A DNA stretch of 64,000 nucleotides from Nageia nagi (GCA_050084985.1 JBITNC010000001.1:68324001-68388000); one strand, 5' to 3'; shown: positions 21,921-33,454, counted from the stretch's first letter. The notes: a model not told the origin generated them from the sequence alone. Made by a program: numbers and translations.

Positions 21921-24900
21921 ATGGGAGAATTCTTTTTAACTAGACACATTCTTGATGGTTTTAACTATAGGATTTGGGAACCTCAAATGAGAGCTAAATT
22001 GCAGGTAAGGAACCTTTGGCAAATAGTGAATGAGAACCTTGTATCTCCTATAGATAAGAAGGCACTAGAGGCTTACAACATGAAGAATGAATTAGCAACC
22101 TCTATAATTTATCCTACAGTTTTAGATGATGTGCTCCTAATGATATCCTCTTCAACCTTAGCAAAGGAAGCATGGGATAAGCTAAAGCAAATCTACCTTG
22201 GTTCAAAATTTTTAAGAAGGTTTACCATTTTCCAAAAGTTACTTCAATATCGTTAAGAGGAAGATGAAAATATGGCTATCTACTTGAATAAAATCATAAA
22301 CCTAAACATTTGTTGCTTATGGATGCAATTGGATCAATGATGAGTTCATGGTCTTCATCATTCTTCAAAGTTTGGAAACTTTATAATGGTTATGGAAATA
22401 AGGCTTGATGATGAAGAAGAAGTCTTCTCCCTTGAGAACCTTTTTAGGCTCCTATTAAAGCATGAGAAAACTCTTATCCATGATTCACACTTTTCCATCT
22501 AAATGGATTGATGATTTTGGTTGCACTAATCAACTATGCTTTGAAAAGGAAAAGTTTGAGAACTTTCATAAGTATAAGATACGATTGTGATAGGTGATAT
22601 CTCTACCCTTGAAGTCTAAGGAATTAGGAGTGTGTTGATTCATGAGAAGGTTATTAACAATGTTTTTTGTATTCCTAAGCTTAGGATAAACCTTCTTTAT
22701 ATGATTTAAGTTACTAAAAAAGAAGAGTACTCATTTTTGAGTTCAACTCACAACTCTGGTGCATTAAGAAAGAACTTATCACTTTGGTTAAAGGATCTAT
22801 GAAAGATAACCTCTACATTGTGGATCAAGTTCTATAAAAGATGTATCTTTCTTCTAGTGTGTGTTCCAAAGGTAATCTTTGGCACCATCATTTAGAGCAC
22901 CTTAACCACAAAAGTATTCAAGTCATGAAAGACTAAGAACTTGTGGAAGGTTTGCCTTCAATTTTTTCTTTGATTGGTCTATGCGAGAAGTGCATTCTTG
23001 GTAAGATGCATAGATAAAATTTTGAAAAGGATAAGACAACAAGAGCATATCAACCTCTTCAAATTATGCATTCAGATTTGATGGGTCTATTACAGACTAA
23101 GTCACTTAGAGGAGCATCTTACATCTTAACCTTCATTGATGACTTTAGTAGGATGACCTTTGGGTATCTACATGAGCACAAGGATCAAACCTTTGAGAGT
23201 TTTAAAGTTTTTAAAACCTTTGTTGAAAATCAGACTAACCTTAAAATCAAGATGTTGAGATCAGATAATGGAGGAGAATATAACAACAATGAATTTAATG
23301 ACTATTATGCTAAGTATGGAATCAAGAGGCAATTTATGATTTCTTACACTTCTTAGTAGAACAATGTTGCTGAAAGGAAAAATAGAATAATTATAGAGAT
23401 GGCTAGATGCATGTGAAGTAATCTTCCTAAGTTCTTATGGGGTGAAGCTGTGAGCATTTCTATACACCTTAGTGTTCCATAAAATTTGTTCAAAGTAAAA
23501 CTCCTTTTGAGGCATGTTTAGGAAGAAAACCTATCATTTCTCACCTTAGGGTGTTTGGTTGTGAAGCTTTCTCTTACATTATTTTTGAGAAAAGGAAGAA
23601 GTTGGATAAAAGAGCTAAAAAATCCATCTTTATGGGTTATGATAATCAGTATAGAGGATACAAGCTTTACTCTTCAACCTATAAAGTAATATCCATTTCA
23701 AAGGATGTAAAGGTCAATGAATTTCTTGAAGAATCTACTTATAATGAGAATGTTGATGATCCAGAGGACTCTTCTATTGCTCCTAACTGGTTTGATATTG
23801 ATATAGACAAATCACTTCAGGAACAAAATTCTCTAACATAAAGGGTAATAAGGAGCATGACCTTGAATAAATCCTCAATTACCAAGATTGACAACAACCA
23901 TGAGCCCCCAACCTTCAAAGAAGCTTATAAGCATGAGTGCTAGATGTAAGCCATGAAAGTGGAGTATGAGGTGCTTATGAAAAATAAAACATAGAACTTG
24001 GTTTCTTATCCTAATGATAAGAATATGATTAGAAATAAGTGGATCTACAAGATCAAGTTCAATTTAGTTGGATATATTGATAAATACAAAGCAAGGTTAG
24101 TAGCTAAAGGTTTTGCTCAAAAAATACGATATAGATTATGAGGAAACCTTTGCTCCCATGGAAAAGATGCCTATTGTGAGAGTTATCCTTGCTCTTTTTG
24201 CAACTCAAAGATGGAAATTTTTTCAACTTAATGTCAAAAGTAAATTTCTCAATGGTGACTTGGATGTGGAAATCTTCATGAATCAACCAGAAGGGTTTAT
24301 TATGAAAGGAAAAGAGTCCTTTATGTGCAAGTTAAAGAAATCTTTATATGGACTTAAGCAAGCACCTCGAGCCTAGTACAAAAATATTTTAGGGTACTTT
24401 GCAGATATTGGATTCTTTAAGTGTTTTTCTAACTCCAACCTATATGTGCTTAATTAAAGAAAAGATGTGGTCTTGATTCTCCTTTATGTGGATGATCTTT
24501 TGATTACTAGGAATAATGATGAAATCATTCAAGAATGCATATCCAAACTTAAGGCAATGTTTGAAATGATTGATCTTGGTCTCTTGCACTACTATCTTAG
24601 AATGCAAGTGTATCAATATAAGGATTGTACTTACCTTAGTCAATCTAAGTATATATCATACATCTTGTAGAAGTTTGCAATGGAAGAATGCAAATATGTT
24701 ACGATCCAAGTCTCTCTTGAAATTACTATTTCTCTAATCTCCAACTCTCAGTTAGTTGATGCTATAACTTATAGGCAATTAATTGGTAGTATTTTATATT
24801 TGACTATATCCAAGCCAGATATTAGCTTTGTAATGAATTTGATGGCATGATTCATACAAAAACCTTATGTTGAGCACTTTAATGCTTTTAAGTAAATTTT

Positions 24901-25450
24901 GAGGTATGTTGCAAAGATTAAAGATCTTGCTTTCAAGTATTTCAAGTTGCCCTTGTTTATTCTCTCTAGATTCTCAGATTCTAACTATTGGGGAGATAGA
25001 GATGATAGGAAGTCAACCTCTATGTATGTGTTTAGCATTGGTTCAAGTGCTACCTCTTGGGCTTCCAAGAAGCAACCTACTGATTCTCTTTCCACCATAG
25101 AACTTGAATATCATGCCATGTCTGTTGTAGCCTAGGAAGCCATTTGGCTAAGGGATCTTTTGAAAGAAATTATGTATGAGCAAGGTGCTCGTCTTTGATC
25201 TCATCAGAAAACCAATTGACTACTTCTTTGGCCAAGAATCTTATGTTACATTAAAGAATAAAATATGTGAAAATCCATGCCCTTTTTATCAAGGAGAAGG
25301 TTTTTGATGGCATCATACACCTAGAGCATTGTCCATCCACTTTGAACTTTGTTGATTTATTCATCAAGCCCCTCCTAAAAGCTTAGTTTTGTAAGCTTAA
25401 AGATGATATCAGGTTGATAAAGTTACCCTCAAAGGAGAGTGAAGTTTGAA
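21921..25450 (+). pseudogene. Copia-2 gag-pol pseudogene
   Basis: Gag begins at 21921 (MGEFFLTRHILDGFNYRIWE) and follows Copia-1 gag to about 22465. There the zinc-knuckle region, about 350 bp in Copia-1, is missing: the text jumps to the protease area, WIDDFGCTNQLCFEKE, where the Asp-Thr-Gly motif reads DDFGC. Integrase carries HSDLMG (about 23070), DDFSRMTFGYL and RSDNGGEYNNNEF. Reverse transcriptase shows DYEETFAPMEKMP (24130) and YVDDLLITR (24486). RNase H shows DRKSTSMYVFSIGSSATSWASKKQ near 25010, and the C-terminus ends near 25447. Dozens of stops and shifts break it, many of them at former Gln or Trp codons. It cannot encode a working polyprotein. Confidence 0.9.
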
Positions 25451-25534
25451 TTCTTATGTTGAATTCATATTTGTGATGACAAGTTCACCCCTAGAAGGAT
25501 TTTGTGCTATATAGTGTTGATTTTGTTGTACACC

Positions 25535-25985
25535 TTTATAGTAAGTTTGCTTTATATGAGGAACTTGTTGTACAAATTGGAAAATCTAGCACTGTTCAAT
25601 TATCAATATGTGAGGAACTCTTATGTGGCTTTTGGCACTATTCAGTTATCCATATGTGAGGAACTCATATGTGCATGTTCTATTTTTAGTCAATCTAGCA
25701 CTATTCAGTTATCCATATGTGAGGAACTCTTATGTGTCTTTTAGCATTGTTCAATTATCCATATGTGCATATTCTATTTTTGATCAATCTAGCACTATTT
25801 AGTTATCCATATGTGAGGAAATCTTATGTGTCATTTGGCATTATTCAATTATCCATGTGTGAGGAACTCTTATGTGCATGATCTAGCACTATTTAGTTAT
25901 CCATGTGTGAGAAAATCTTATATATCTTTTAGCAGTATTTAGTTATCCACATGTGAGGAAATCGTATGTGCATGCTCTATTTTGT
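25535..25985 (+). repeat. Copia-2 3'-UTR tandem repeat array
   Basis: About eight copies of a block built on agttatccatatgtgaggaact, spaced 45-75 bp apart, from the polyprotein end to near the polypurine side. In each, AGTT and a CC pair are mirrored by GG and AACT, giving a small stem. It holds the position of the hairpin array of Copia-1 (33519-33790). The 80-codon ORF here is a by-product of the repeat. Confidence 0.75.
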
Positions 25986-26445
25986 AATAATAATCAACAC
26001 ATGTATTATATACAATAGGTGATTATGAGTTTTTTGGCATGGCATCTTCATGATGAATTATAGTGCACCATTGATCAGTTCATAATGGCATTTATATGAT
26101 TCATCTATCTTTGTTGATATGAATATGATACATCTAATTAATCTAGTTATTTGAGTTGCTTATGACTTGCAAGTTCTTTTGAGATTGCAAGTTTCTTACC
26201 TTAGGTATGTAGGCTCTTAGAGACTCTTCATGACTTCTAATTGGATGACTACTTTATGTACATTAAAATTGATTATAGTTAATGATTGTGTTTGGTAAAA
26301 TAGTGAGTCTCAAACTAGATCTTTCTTACTTCACAAATATGTAAAAAGTTCTCATCTCTATCGTATCTATTTAGAGGAGAACTCTTTTACTTTCTCTTCT
26401 TCTTCCCTCTTACTTACTCTATTCAAATATTGTATTAAGGGGGAG

Positions 26446-26943
26446 TGTTGAAATGTATAATGCATTATTGTAAGGGTTTGTATTAAATATTATATGTAAG
26501 TTCACTAATACTTAAGGGTATCATTTTATACCTTAAGTATTTAAGTGAATATGATAATGTAACTTGTCCTACACTCCATGTCATGAGCATGCCCCTTGGG
26601 TAAAAGGATGTGCATGTTATGCTTTTGTACATTGGATAAAAGGGTGATCCAAAGAAGGATTTTGGCTTATAAATAGAAAGCTCCCTCTTTGTGAGCATAC
26701 ATCAATTGTGGAGTAAAATTATGTTATAGGATACTGGTTAAGAGAAAAGAATAAGAGGATTGTAAGAGTTCATATCTATTAAGAAGAGAGATCTAGTTAG
26801 TGGATGTACTCGTAATTAGAGGAACCACTTACATCTTGTGTTAACTTTGTGAGATTGCTTTGTGTGATAGTTAGATGTGAATTGAGAGCTTTCATATGAT
26901 CTTGGTAGTTTAGGATTGTTCATGTTATAGTTCAATTCTTACA
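26446..26943 (+). repeat. Copia-2 3' LTR
   Basis: Begins tgttgaaatgtataatgc after the polypurine tract and ends gttcaattcttaca. It has the family U3 palindrome at about 26508-26545 and a tataaata box near 26668. It is close in sequence to the Copia-3 LTRs and to the solo LTR at 43029-43526. The exact right edge is uncertain by two bases. Confidence 0.85.
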
Positions 26944-27032
26944 AGATTTTTGATGTTTTGCAAGGTACAAAGCCACTATTTTATGCAAATAAGTATTTTA
27001 TATAGGTGGGATTGAAAGTATTTGGTTATTAT
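26944..27032 (-). pseudogene. C-terminal tail of Gypsy-2 pol, separated by Copia-1
   Basis: If Copia-1 and one copy of its target duplication are taken out, the minus strand reads continuously from 34797 into this piece. The integrase tail GPFVV...SYKLSSMDGK is followed here by PNTFNPTYIKYLF, the usual ending of Gypsy pol (DG-x-x-x-P-x-N-x-x-x-L). This places the Copia-1 insertion inside the coding region of Gypsy-2. The stretch is only 89 bases because Copia-2 borders it on the left. Confidence 0.7.
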
Positions 27033-27470
27033 TGTTAGAATTTGTAATGAAATATTGTGAATATCTAGACTCCTTGTAAATTCAATTAATCACTTAAAGG
27101 TATGTACATACCTTAAGTGATTAATAGAATTCTTTAATATGTAGACTTTGACTTTACCAAAGGAGTTAGTTGGTAGGTTGAAGTTTGGTGGTACATTTAA
27201 TGTAACCCTAACCTTACCCTTGGGTTAAAGGAAGGTTAGGGAGGTGCTCTCAACCTATAAATAGAGGGCCTCTCCTCATATAAACATATCTAAGTTTTGA
27301 GTAAGATTACTCTACTTGGTTGTGTAGGAGAAAGCTAGAGAATAGTTGTAAGAGAGACATAGATTTGAGAATAAGAGAGCTAGTTGTGGATGTACTCCCA
27401 AGGAGGGAGGAACCACATTATATTGGTGTCATATTGTGTGAATGATGTTCTTAGAATTATAGATGTGTTA
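27033..27470 (+). repeat. Copia-1 5' LTR, missing its 3' 69 bp
   Basis: Matches 34285-34722 base for base apart from position 27107. At 27471 the match stops abruptly (gatgtgtta|acccgg against gatgtgtta|tcttgt). U3 has a 41-base near-perfect palindrome at 27085-27125 and a TATAAATA box at 27256-27263. The lost part includes the end of the LTR and the adjoining primer-binding site. Confidence 0.95.
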
Positions 27471-27493
27471 ACCCGGCTCGTCACTGTCGTTGA

Positions 27494-28204
27494 GTGCAGA
27501 TCTATGGTGCAGATGTGGTGATCATGTGCAGTCCATCCACCATGGTGTGTCTGAGACTCAAGATGGCGTCCTACGACCCGCGCGCTTCCCCCATCGGCTT
27601 CGTTGACCCACTCCATCTCTGGCCTGCACTGCTCGAAGGATATGCGCTCTTATTTTTTACCCTGCATGCTGCTGCTCCGTTTTCTGACCTATACGCTCCC
27701 TCCTATCGCATCAAGAAGGACCTGCAAATTGTTTCACATGCTGTCTCCCTGCTGTCGACCAGAGCGTCGAGTCCATGCACCGAATTGGCATTCATAGGGT
27801 TATTGGCCATCTCCTTTGATGTCGCCTGTGCTGCTATCATGCTCGGAATTCCCCAGTCGTGCTTTCCTGCTCTCTTTCCGCATGAGGGACTGGTACACAA
27901 ACTTGCTGCTCGAAGTTTTTTCTCTTGCCGCCGACATCCTTCACTCCGTTGCCAGACTGACTTGTTTGCCAAGATGCACGATGCAGACCCATTTTATGGC
28001 TGCCCTGCTCACCGGCTCTGCCCCGCCAGCCATCCCCGCCAACCTCTGCTCCTCTCATCTTCGCGGTTGGGTGGTCAACCGCTGACTGGCCGCCCCATGC
28101 GACCTCCCCCGCCTTTCGTGACTTCCTCGCCGACTTTGGCCCCTGCCACCTCTGCCCAGCCTCCTCTTCCTCCTTCCTCCTACTACGCCTTTAATGCTTA
28201 TTGA
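27494..28204 (+). CDS. Unrecognised 236-codon ORF in the GC-rich insert of the Copia-1 leader
   Basis: The longest ORF in a segment (27471 to about 28205) that is plainly richer in G and C than anything around it. The product starts MQIYGADVV, has hydrophobic stretches (for example LLEGYALLFFTLHAAAPF near residue 46 and a second near residue 100-118) and ends in a Pro/Ser/Thr-rich tail with PPPPF and PPLPPSS. I do not recognise it. Overlapping ORFs in other frames (27603-27797, 27816-28085 and two on the minus strand) are also long, which is expected of GC-rich DNA poor in stops, so coding is unproven. It lies downstream of the LTR promoter and could be transcribed. It may be host exon sequence captured or patched in during repair of a break. 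The leader of Copia-3 has a CT-rich but dissimilar block at the same place. Confidence 0.3.
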   Translation: MQIYGADVVIMCSPSTMVCLRLKMASYDPRASPIGFVDPLHLWPALLEGYALLFFTLHAAAPFSDLYAPSYRIKKDLQIVSHAVSLLSTRASSPCTELAFIGLLAISFDVACAAIMLGIPQSCFPALFPHEGLVHKLAARSFFSCRRHPSLRCQTDLFAKMHDADPFYGCPAHRLCPASHPRQPLLLSSSRLGGQPLTGRPMRPPPPFVTSSPTLAPATSAQPPLPPSSYYAFNAY

Positions 28205-28439
28205 CTTAGGAATTTTTTAGTGCTTATTCCTCTTAAGCATTTTTCTTTCCTTGCTTCCAAGTCAATTGCTCCATTCAATGCCCTTAGGAGTCCTTAGACT
28301 ATTTCTCATCTTTTCCTCCACATTGCATTTTTTTTTTCAATTAAATACATATGCACTCTCTAAGCATGGTTAACCGGGATAAAACTTTAAGTAAAACGGG
28401 GGGGCCTTGGTATAAATTTTTTACTTAAATTTTATCTAG

Positions 28440-28740
28440 ATGCATGTATCTTATTTGAAGACTAAAACATGCTTAGGACTTAAATTTCTAATGCATGATG
28501 CATGCTTACGTAAATTTTAAGTCATGATAGAATGCATGTTATAAGTATGCTTAAATGTTAAGAATGCATAAGTATGCTTAGGACTTAAATTTTTAATGCA
28601 TGATGCATGCTTACTTAAATTTTTAAGTCATGATACAATGCATGTTATGAATTAAATACTAAGTATGCTTAGGACTTAAATTTTTAATGCATGATGGATG
28701 CTTACTTAAATTTTTAAGTCATGATATACTAAGTAGGACT
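28440..28740. repeat. Copia-1 leader tandem repeat, three units of 91-105 bp
   Basis: atgcttaggacttaaatt begins units at 28469, 28574 and 28665. Each goes on to aatgcatgatgcatgctta and aagtcatgat. A related but more decayed array lies at about 49100-49280 in Copia-3, and TGCATGCA arrays lie in Copia-0. Confidence 0.85.
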
Positions 28741-29526
28741 TAGTTCCTTGTTTAATTCATTAAGTGCTTGAATAAAGTGAGAAAAATATGAACAATGTAA
28801 AAGTCCTTTAGGGGTTAGAACAAAACCCATTGGACTCAATTTTTTTTTGGCCTTTTTAAGGTTTCAAGTTCGTGTGGATGGAGTATTTTTCATCTTACTT
28901 TATATTTTTTGCACATTTGCTTATACTTGCAATACGCAAAAATGTGAAAAGTAACCCCTAAAATGAATACATCCGCATGTATTTTCCACAACATGACTTG
29001 TTTGGGGAGCCATGAGGTGAGGACAGGGCAGAATGGAGCCCTTTTAGTCCGAAGAACCAAGTGGTGGTAAGTCCGTCTTAATTGCCCCTAAGACCTCTGT
29101 TGGATTGGACATAACTCTATTAGGTGGACAGGCATGTGTGTAGTGATACCACATGTCCGCACGTCCATTCAGGGATTATCCTGATAACCTAGGAGGAAAA
29201 CTGAAACCCTTAATCAAGATAATTAAAATGGCCGATCCAAGATACGTCGGATCCTTGGAAAATAGTAAGTACTTCTCCTTGTGAGAGTATATCATTGACC
29301 AAGGTGAACTGGTTGAGGACTGGTAGTACCTGGGCTCCACCTTGCGGGCATCCAGGTGAAGGCCTAATTCTATACAAGAAAACAACCCCAACTTTATCCT
29401 TCTATGGATCGTGGTTAATGAGTTTACACATGTGAGACATGTTTGCTTATTAGTTGTTTTATATGTATAGATGGAAAAATTGTAAAAGTTTACATTCTTA
29501 TTGCATATTTATTGTTTTTTGTAGCA

Positions 29527-30090
29527 ATGGTTGAAACCTTCGTTCCCAAGCACATACTCGATGGTTCCAACTTTGGAATATGGGAACCACGTATGAAAGC
29601 CGAGTTACAAGCAAGAAAACTGTGGCAGACAGTTAGTGAAGATGCGGTTGCTCCTACCGATGAGAAGGCTCTTGAAGTATACAACTCAAAGAATGAGTTA
29701 GCAACTTCTATGATATACCGTGCAGTTTCAGATGATGTCCTTCTCATGATTTCTTCATCAACTTCAGCAAAGGAAGCTTGGGATAGGTTAAAGAAAATCT
29801 ACCTTGGATCCAAATTTTCAAGAAGGTTTACCATTCTACAAAAGTTGTTGCAGTATCGACAAAGTGAAGATGAAAGTGCCTCCATCTACTTAAACAAAAT
29901 CATTGACCTCAGGACACAACTGGTTGGTTGTGGATGCAACTGGATCAATGATGAGTTCATGGTCTTCATCATTCTACAAAGCCTTACTACAAAGTTCAGC
30001 AACTTTGTCACAGTTATGGAAACAAGGCTCGATGATGAAGAAGATGTCATCTCACTTGATAACCTTTCAAGACTTCTTCTTAAAGCATGA
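29527..30090 (+). CDS. Copia-1 gag (ends early by frameshift)
   Basis: Gag is the capsid precursor of the virus-like particle. ATG at 29527 is chosen because MVETFVPKHILDGSNFGIWE aligns with the gag starts of Copia-2 and Copia-3; the in-frame ATG at 29443 has no counterpart there. The body reads like a Copia gag: KAELQARKLWQ, SSSTSAKEAWDRLKKIYLGS, YLNKIIDLRTQL and NDEFMVFIILQSL. At LSRLLLK it goes to Ala-stop. Copia-2 and Copia-3 continue with LLLKHEK, and Copia-1 has the same text one frame over. So one base has been gained in a cttcttctt run at about 30068-30078, separating gag from the zinc knuckle and pol. Because the element is young, this could be a real mutation, a sequencing indel or a programmed shift; the intact frame in Copia-2 argues against a programmed shift. 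Confidence 0.85.
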   Translation: MVETFVPKHILDGSNFGIWEPRMKAELQARKLWQTVSEDAVAPTDEKALEVYNSKNELATSMIYRAVSDDVLLMISSSTSAKEAWDRLKKIYLGSKFSRRFTILQKLLQYRQSEDESASIYLNKIIDLRTQLVGCGCNWINDEFMVFIILQSLTTKFSNFVTVMETRLDDEEDVISLDNLSRLLLKA

Positions 30091-33000
30091 GGAAACTTTG
30101 AACAAGAAAATGTTGAACCTTTCTCCAAAGGACCATAGCATTGCTCTAGGAGCAACCAAAACTCCTTTCAAGAAAAAGTTCAAACATTACAAATTCAAAG
30201 ACAACAAGTCCTCATCTACCTTCAGGAAGTATGACAAAAAGGGCAACAACAACAACAATCATGGCAACTACAAGCACAGGAATGATAAAGCAGGATCAAG
30301 CAATCCAACACCTCAAGAAAAGTTTGATGGGAATTGTAACTTCTGTGGCATCTTTGGGCACAAAGAGTATGATTGTCGCAAAAAGAAATTTGCTCAAAAA
30401 GGAAAGGGAAATGCAAATATGAGAAATTTCAATAATAAAAAGAAGAACAAGCATGCTGCTTCTGTTGCCTACTACTCAATGACTCAAACTATTTCAAATG
30501 ATTGGATTGTTGATACAGGATGCACTAATCACATGTGTTATGAAAAAGATAAGTTTGAAAACTTTCATAAGTACAAAAAGGATGCAGTTGTGATAGGTGA
30601 TAATACAGTCCTTGATGTTCACGGAATAGGAAGTGTGAAGATTCATGGAAAGACTCTTGATAATATCTTTTATGTGCCTAAACTAAGGATGAATCTCATC
30701 TCCGTGATTCAAATTACAAGGAAAGGATGCACATTTGAGTTTACCTCACACTCTTGGTGTGTTAAGAAAGGACTTGCCACTTTGATGAAAGGATCAGTAA
30801 AGAATGACCTTTATATTGTGGATCAAGTACCTTCAAAGATTTGTCTTGCTACAAATGTTTGTTCAAAAGGTAATCTTTGGCATCAACGATTAGGACACCT
30901 TAACCACAAGAGTATTCAAGCTATGAAAACTCAAGAACTTGTGGAAGGTTTACCTAATATTTCGCCCACAGTTGGTCTTTGTGAAAGGTGCATTCTAGGA
31001 AAGATGCATAGGCAAAAGTTTGAAAAAGATAAAGCAACTCGGGCTACTTGTCCTCTTCAGCTTGTGCATTCAGATTTGATGGGTCCTTTTCAGACTAAGT
31101 CACTAGGTGGAGCTTCTTATGTTCTGACCTTCATTGATGACTTTAGTAGGATGACATTTGGTTATCTACTTGAGCACAAGGATCAAACTTTTGACAGGTT
31201 TCAAGACTTCAAGGCACTTGTTGAAAATCAAACTGATTTTAAGATCAAAATGCTGAGATCAGACAATGGGGGTGAATATAATAGCAATGAGTTTAACGAA
31301 TTTTGTGTTAAACACGGGATTAAGCGATAATTCACAATCCCATACACCCCTCAGCAAAATGGAGTTGCTGAAAGGAAGAATCGCACCATTATGGAAATGG
31401 CAAGATGCATGTTGGGTAACCTTCCTAGTTTCTTATGGGGCGAAGCTGTTCACACTGCTATTCACACCCTAAATAGGTGTCCTACTAAGGCAGTTGAAGG
31501 TAAAACTCCATATGAAGCATGGACAGGAAAGAAACCTAACCTCTCACACTTCAGGATCTTCGGTTGTGATGCATTTGCCTTCATTACCTCAGAGAAAAGA
31601 AAGAAGCTAGATAAACGATCAGAAAAATGCATCTTTGTGGGGTATGATAATCAGCATAGAGGTTACAGGCTCTACTCTTCATCCCAGAAAATAGTCTTTG
31701 TTTCTAGGGATGTTAAGTTCAATGAACTTTCTGAGGATACGACCTCTCATGCTGAAATATCTGATTCAAATGATTCTTCGCCTGCACCTAACTGGTTGGA
31801 TGATCATGTAGAGAAGTCACCATAAGAGCAAAATTCTCCAGCACAGAGAATTACAAGAAGTATGACCTTGAATAAATCCTTATTTGCCAAAATTGATAAT
31901 ATGCATGAGCCATCAACCTTCAAAGAAGCTTCCAAGCAAGAGTGTTGGATGGAAGCTATGAAAGTTGAGTATGAGGCTCTCATGAAAAATGAAACTTGGG
32001 ATTTGGTTCCTTATCCCAATGAGAAAAATGTGATTGGCAATAAATGGATATACAAGGTCAAGTACAATTCTGATGGAAACATTGAAAAATACAAGGCAAG
32101 GTTAGTAGCCAAAGGATTCGCTCAGAAATATGGTATTGATTATGAGGAAACCTTTGCTCCTGTAGCCAAGATGCCTACTGTCAGAATAATTCTTGCTCTT
32201 TCTGCAGCTCAAGGATGGAAAGCTTTTCAACTTGATGTCAAAAGTGCATTTCTCAATGGGGACTTGGATGTTGAAATCTACATGAATCAACCAGAAGGAT
32301 TTATTCCAGAAGGAAAAGAGACTCTTGTGTGTAAGCTAAAGAAGTCTTTGTATGGACTTAAGTAAGCACCTAGAGCATGGTACAAGAAAATTTCAGGATT
32401 CTTTGCAGATATTGGTTTTTCCAAGTGCTTCTCAGATTCAGATCTATATGTACTCAATCAAGGAAAAGATGTGGTCATAATTCTCCTTTATGTGGATGAT
32501 CTTCTCATAACAGGCAATAATATTGCAATCATCCAAGAGTGCATCTCCAAACTCAAGGCAACATTTGAAATGACTGATCTAGGTCTATTGCATTACTATC
32601 TTGGGATGCAAGTATACCAACACAAAGATTGTACTTATCTTAGTCAATCTAAGTATATCTCAGACATCTTGCAAAAGTTTGGAATGGAAGAGTGCAAATA
32701 TGCTGCAATACCTGTTTCTCCTGGAATCGTTGTCTCACTGAGCTCAGATTCTCAGTTGGCTGATGCTACAGCTTATAGACAATTGATTGGTAGTCTTCTG
32801 TATCTGACTATCTCTCGTCCTGATATTGCCTTTGCAGTGAATCTCATGGCACGATTCATGCAAAAACCATATGTTGAACACCTCAATGCTGTTAAGCAAA
32901 TCTTGCGGTATGTCGCAGGGACAAAGGATCTTGCTCTTAAGTATTCCAAAGTGCCCTCGATTGTTCTCTCAGGGTTCTTAGATTCTGATTATGCGGGAGA

Positions 33001-33454
33001 TAGAGATGACAGAAAATCAACCTCTGCATATGTGTTTAGCATTGGTTCAGGTGCTATCTCTTGGGCTTCCAAGAAGCAACCTACTGTGACTCTTTCTACC
33101 ACCGAAGCTGAATATCAAGCCATGTCTGTTGCCGCCCAAGAAGCTATTTGGCTAAGACATCTTCTGACCGAAATTGGGTATCAGCAAAATGGCCCATCTC
33201 TTATTTCGTCAGATAATCAATCGGCTATCTCTTTGGCTAAGAATCCTGTGTTCCATCAGTGAACCAAACATGTAGAAATCCAAGCTCATTTTATCAGGGA
33301 GAAGGTTCTAGATGACATCATACACTTGCAGTATTGTCCATCTACTGAAAACTCCACTGATTTGTTCACCAAGCCCCTTCCTGAAGCTCAGTTCTGCAAG
33401 CTTAGGGATTCTCTCGGGTTGGTGAAGTTGCCCTCAAGGGGGAGTGAAGTTTAA
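30080..33454 (+). pseudogene. Copia-1 zinc knuckle and pol, one frame with four premature stops
   Basis: A single frame runs from the gag shift to the stop at 33452-33454. Domains in order: zinc knuckle CNFCGIFGHKEYDC (30334-30378); aspartic protease DWIVDTGCTNHM (about 30500-30537); integrase zinc region HQRLGHLNH...CERCILGKMH (30880-31010); integrase core with HSDLMGPF, RSDNGGEYNS and NGVAERKNRT; reverse transcriptase KARLVAKGFAQKYGIDYEE (32090), QLDVKSAFLNGDLD and YVDDLLITG (32486); RNase H with SDYAGDRDDRKSTSAYVF, STTEAEYQAM and SSDNQSAI. Stops are TAA at 31328, TAA at 31823, TAA at 32363 and TGA at 33260. By comparison with Copia-2, the three TAA codons replace Gln codons; the TGA stands where the family has Arg. 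All fit C-to-T changes. All catalytic motifs remain visible. Confidence 0.95.
33436..33444 (+). other. Second polypurine-tract-like sequence at the end of pol
   Basis: aagggggag followed by TG occurs here, overlapping the last codons of pol, and again at 34276-34284 directly before the 3' LTR. Copia-3 has the same upstream copy near 53940. The upstream copy could prime an extra plus-strand start, or mark where the LTR once began. Confidence 0.5.

Larger units (their letters stand above)
21716..26943 (+). mobile_element. Copia-2, old LTR retrotransposon (5' end in the gap)
   Basis: Starts in the leader: 21716-21920 matches 49905-50110 of Copia-3 (atgtcactctacatct). It runs through a degenerate gag-pol, a repeat-rich 3' UTR, a polypurine tract aagggggag (26437-26445) and a 3' LTR. 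Same family as Copia-1 and Copia-3. The five bases after the LTR are agatt. To the right lies the tail of Gypsy-2 pol, so Copia-2 probably also landed in Gypsy-2, but the left flank needed to prove it is hidden. Confidence 0.85.

Noticed and set aside
25502-25744. 80-codon ORF after Copia-2 pol
   Set aside because: Follows the 3'-UTR repeat array; its residues repeat (QLSICEEL).
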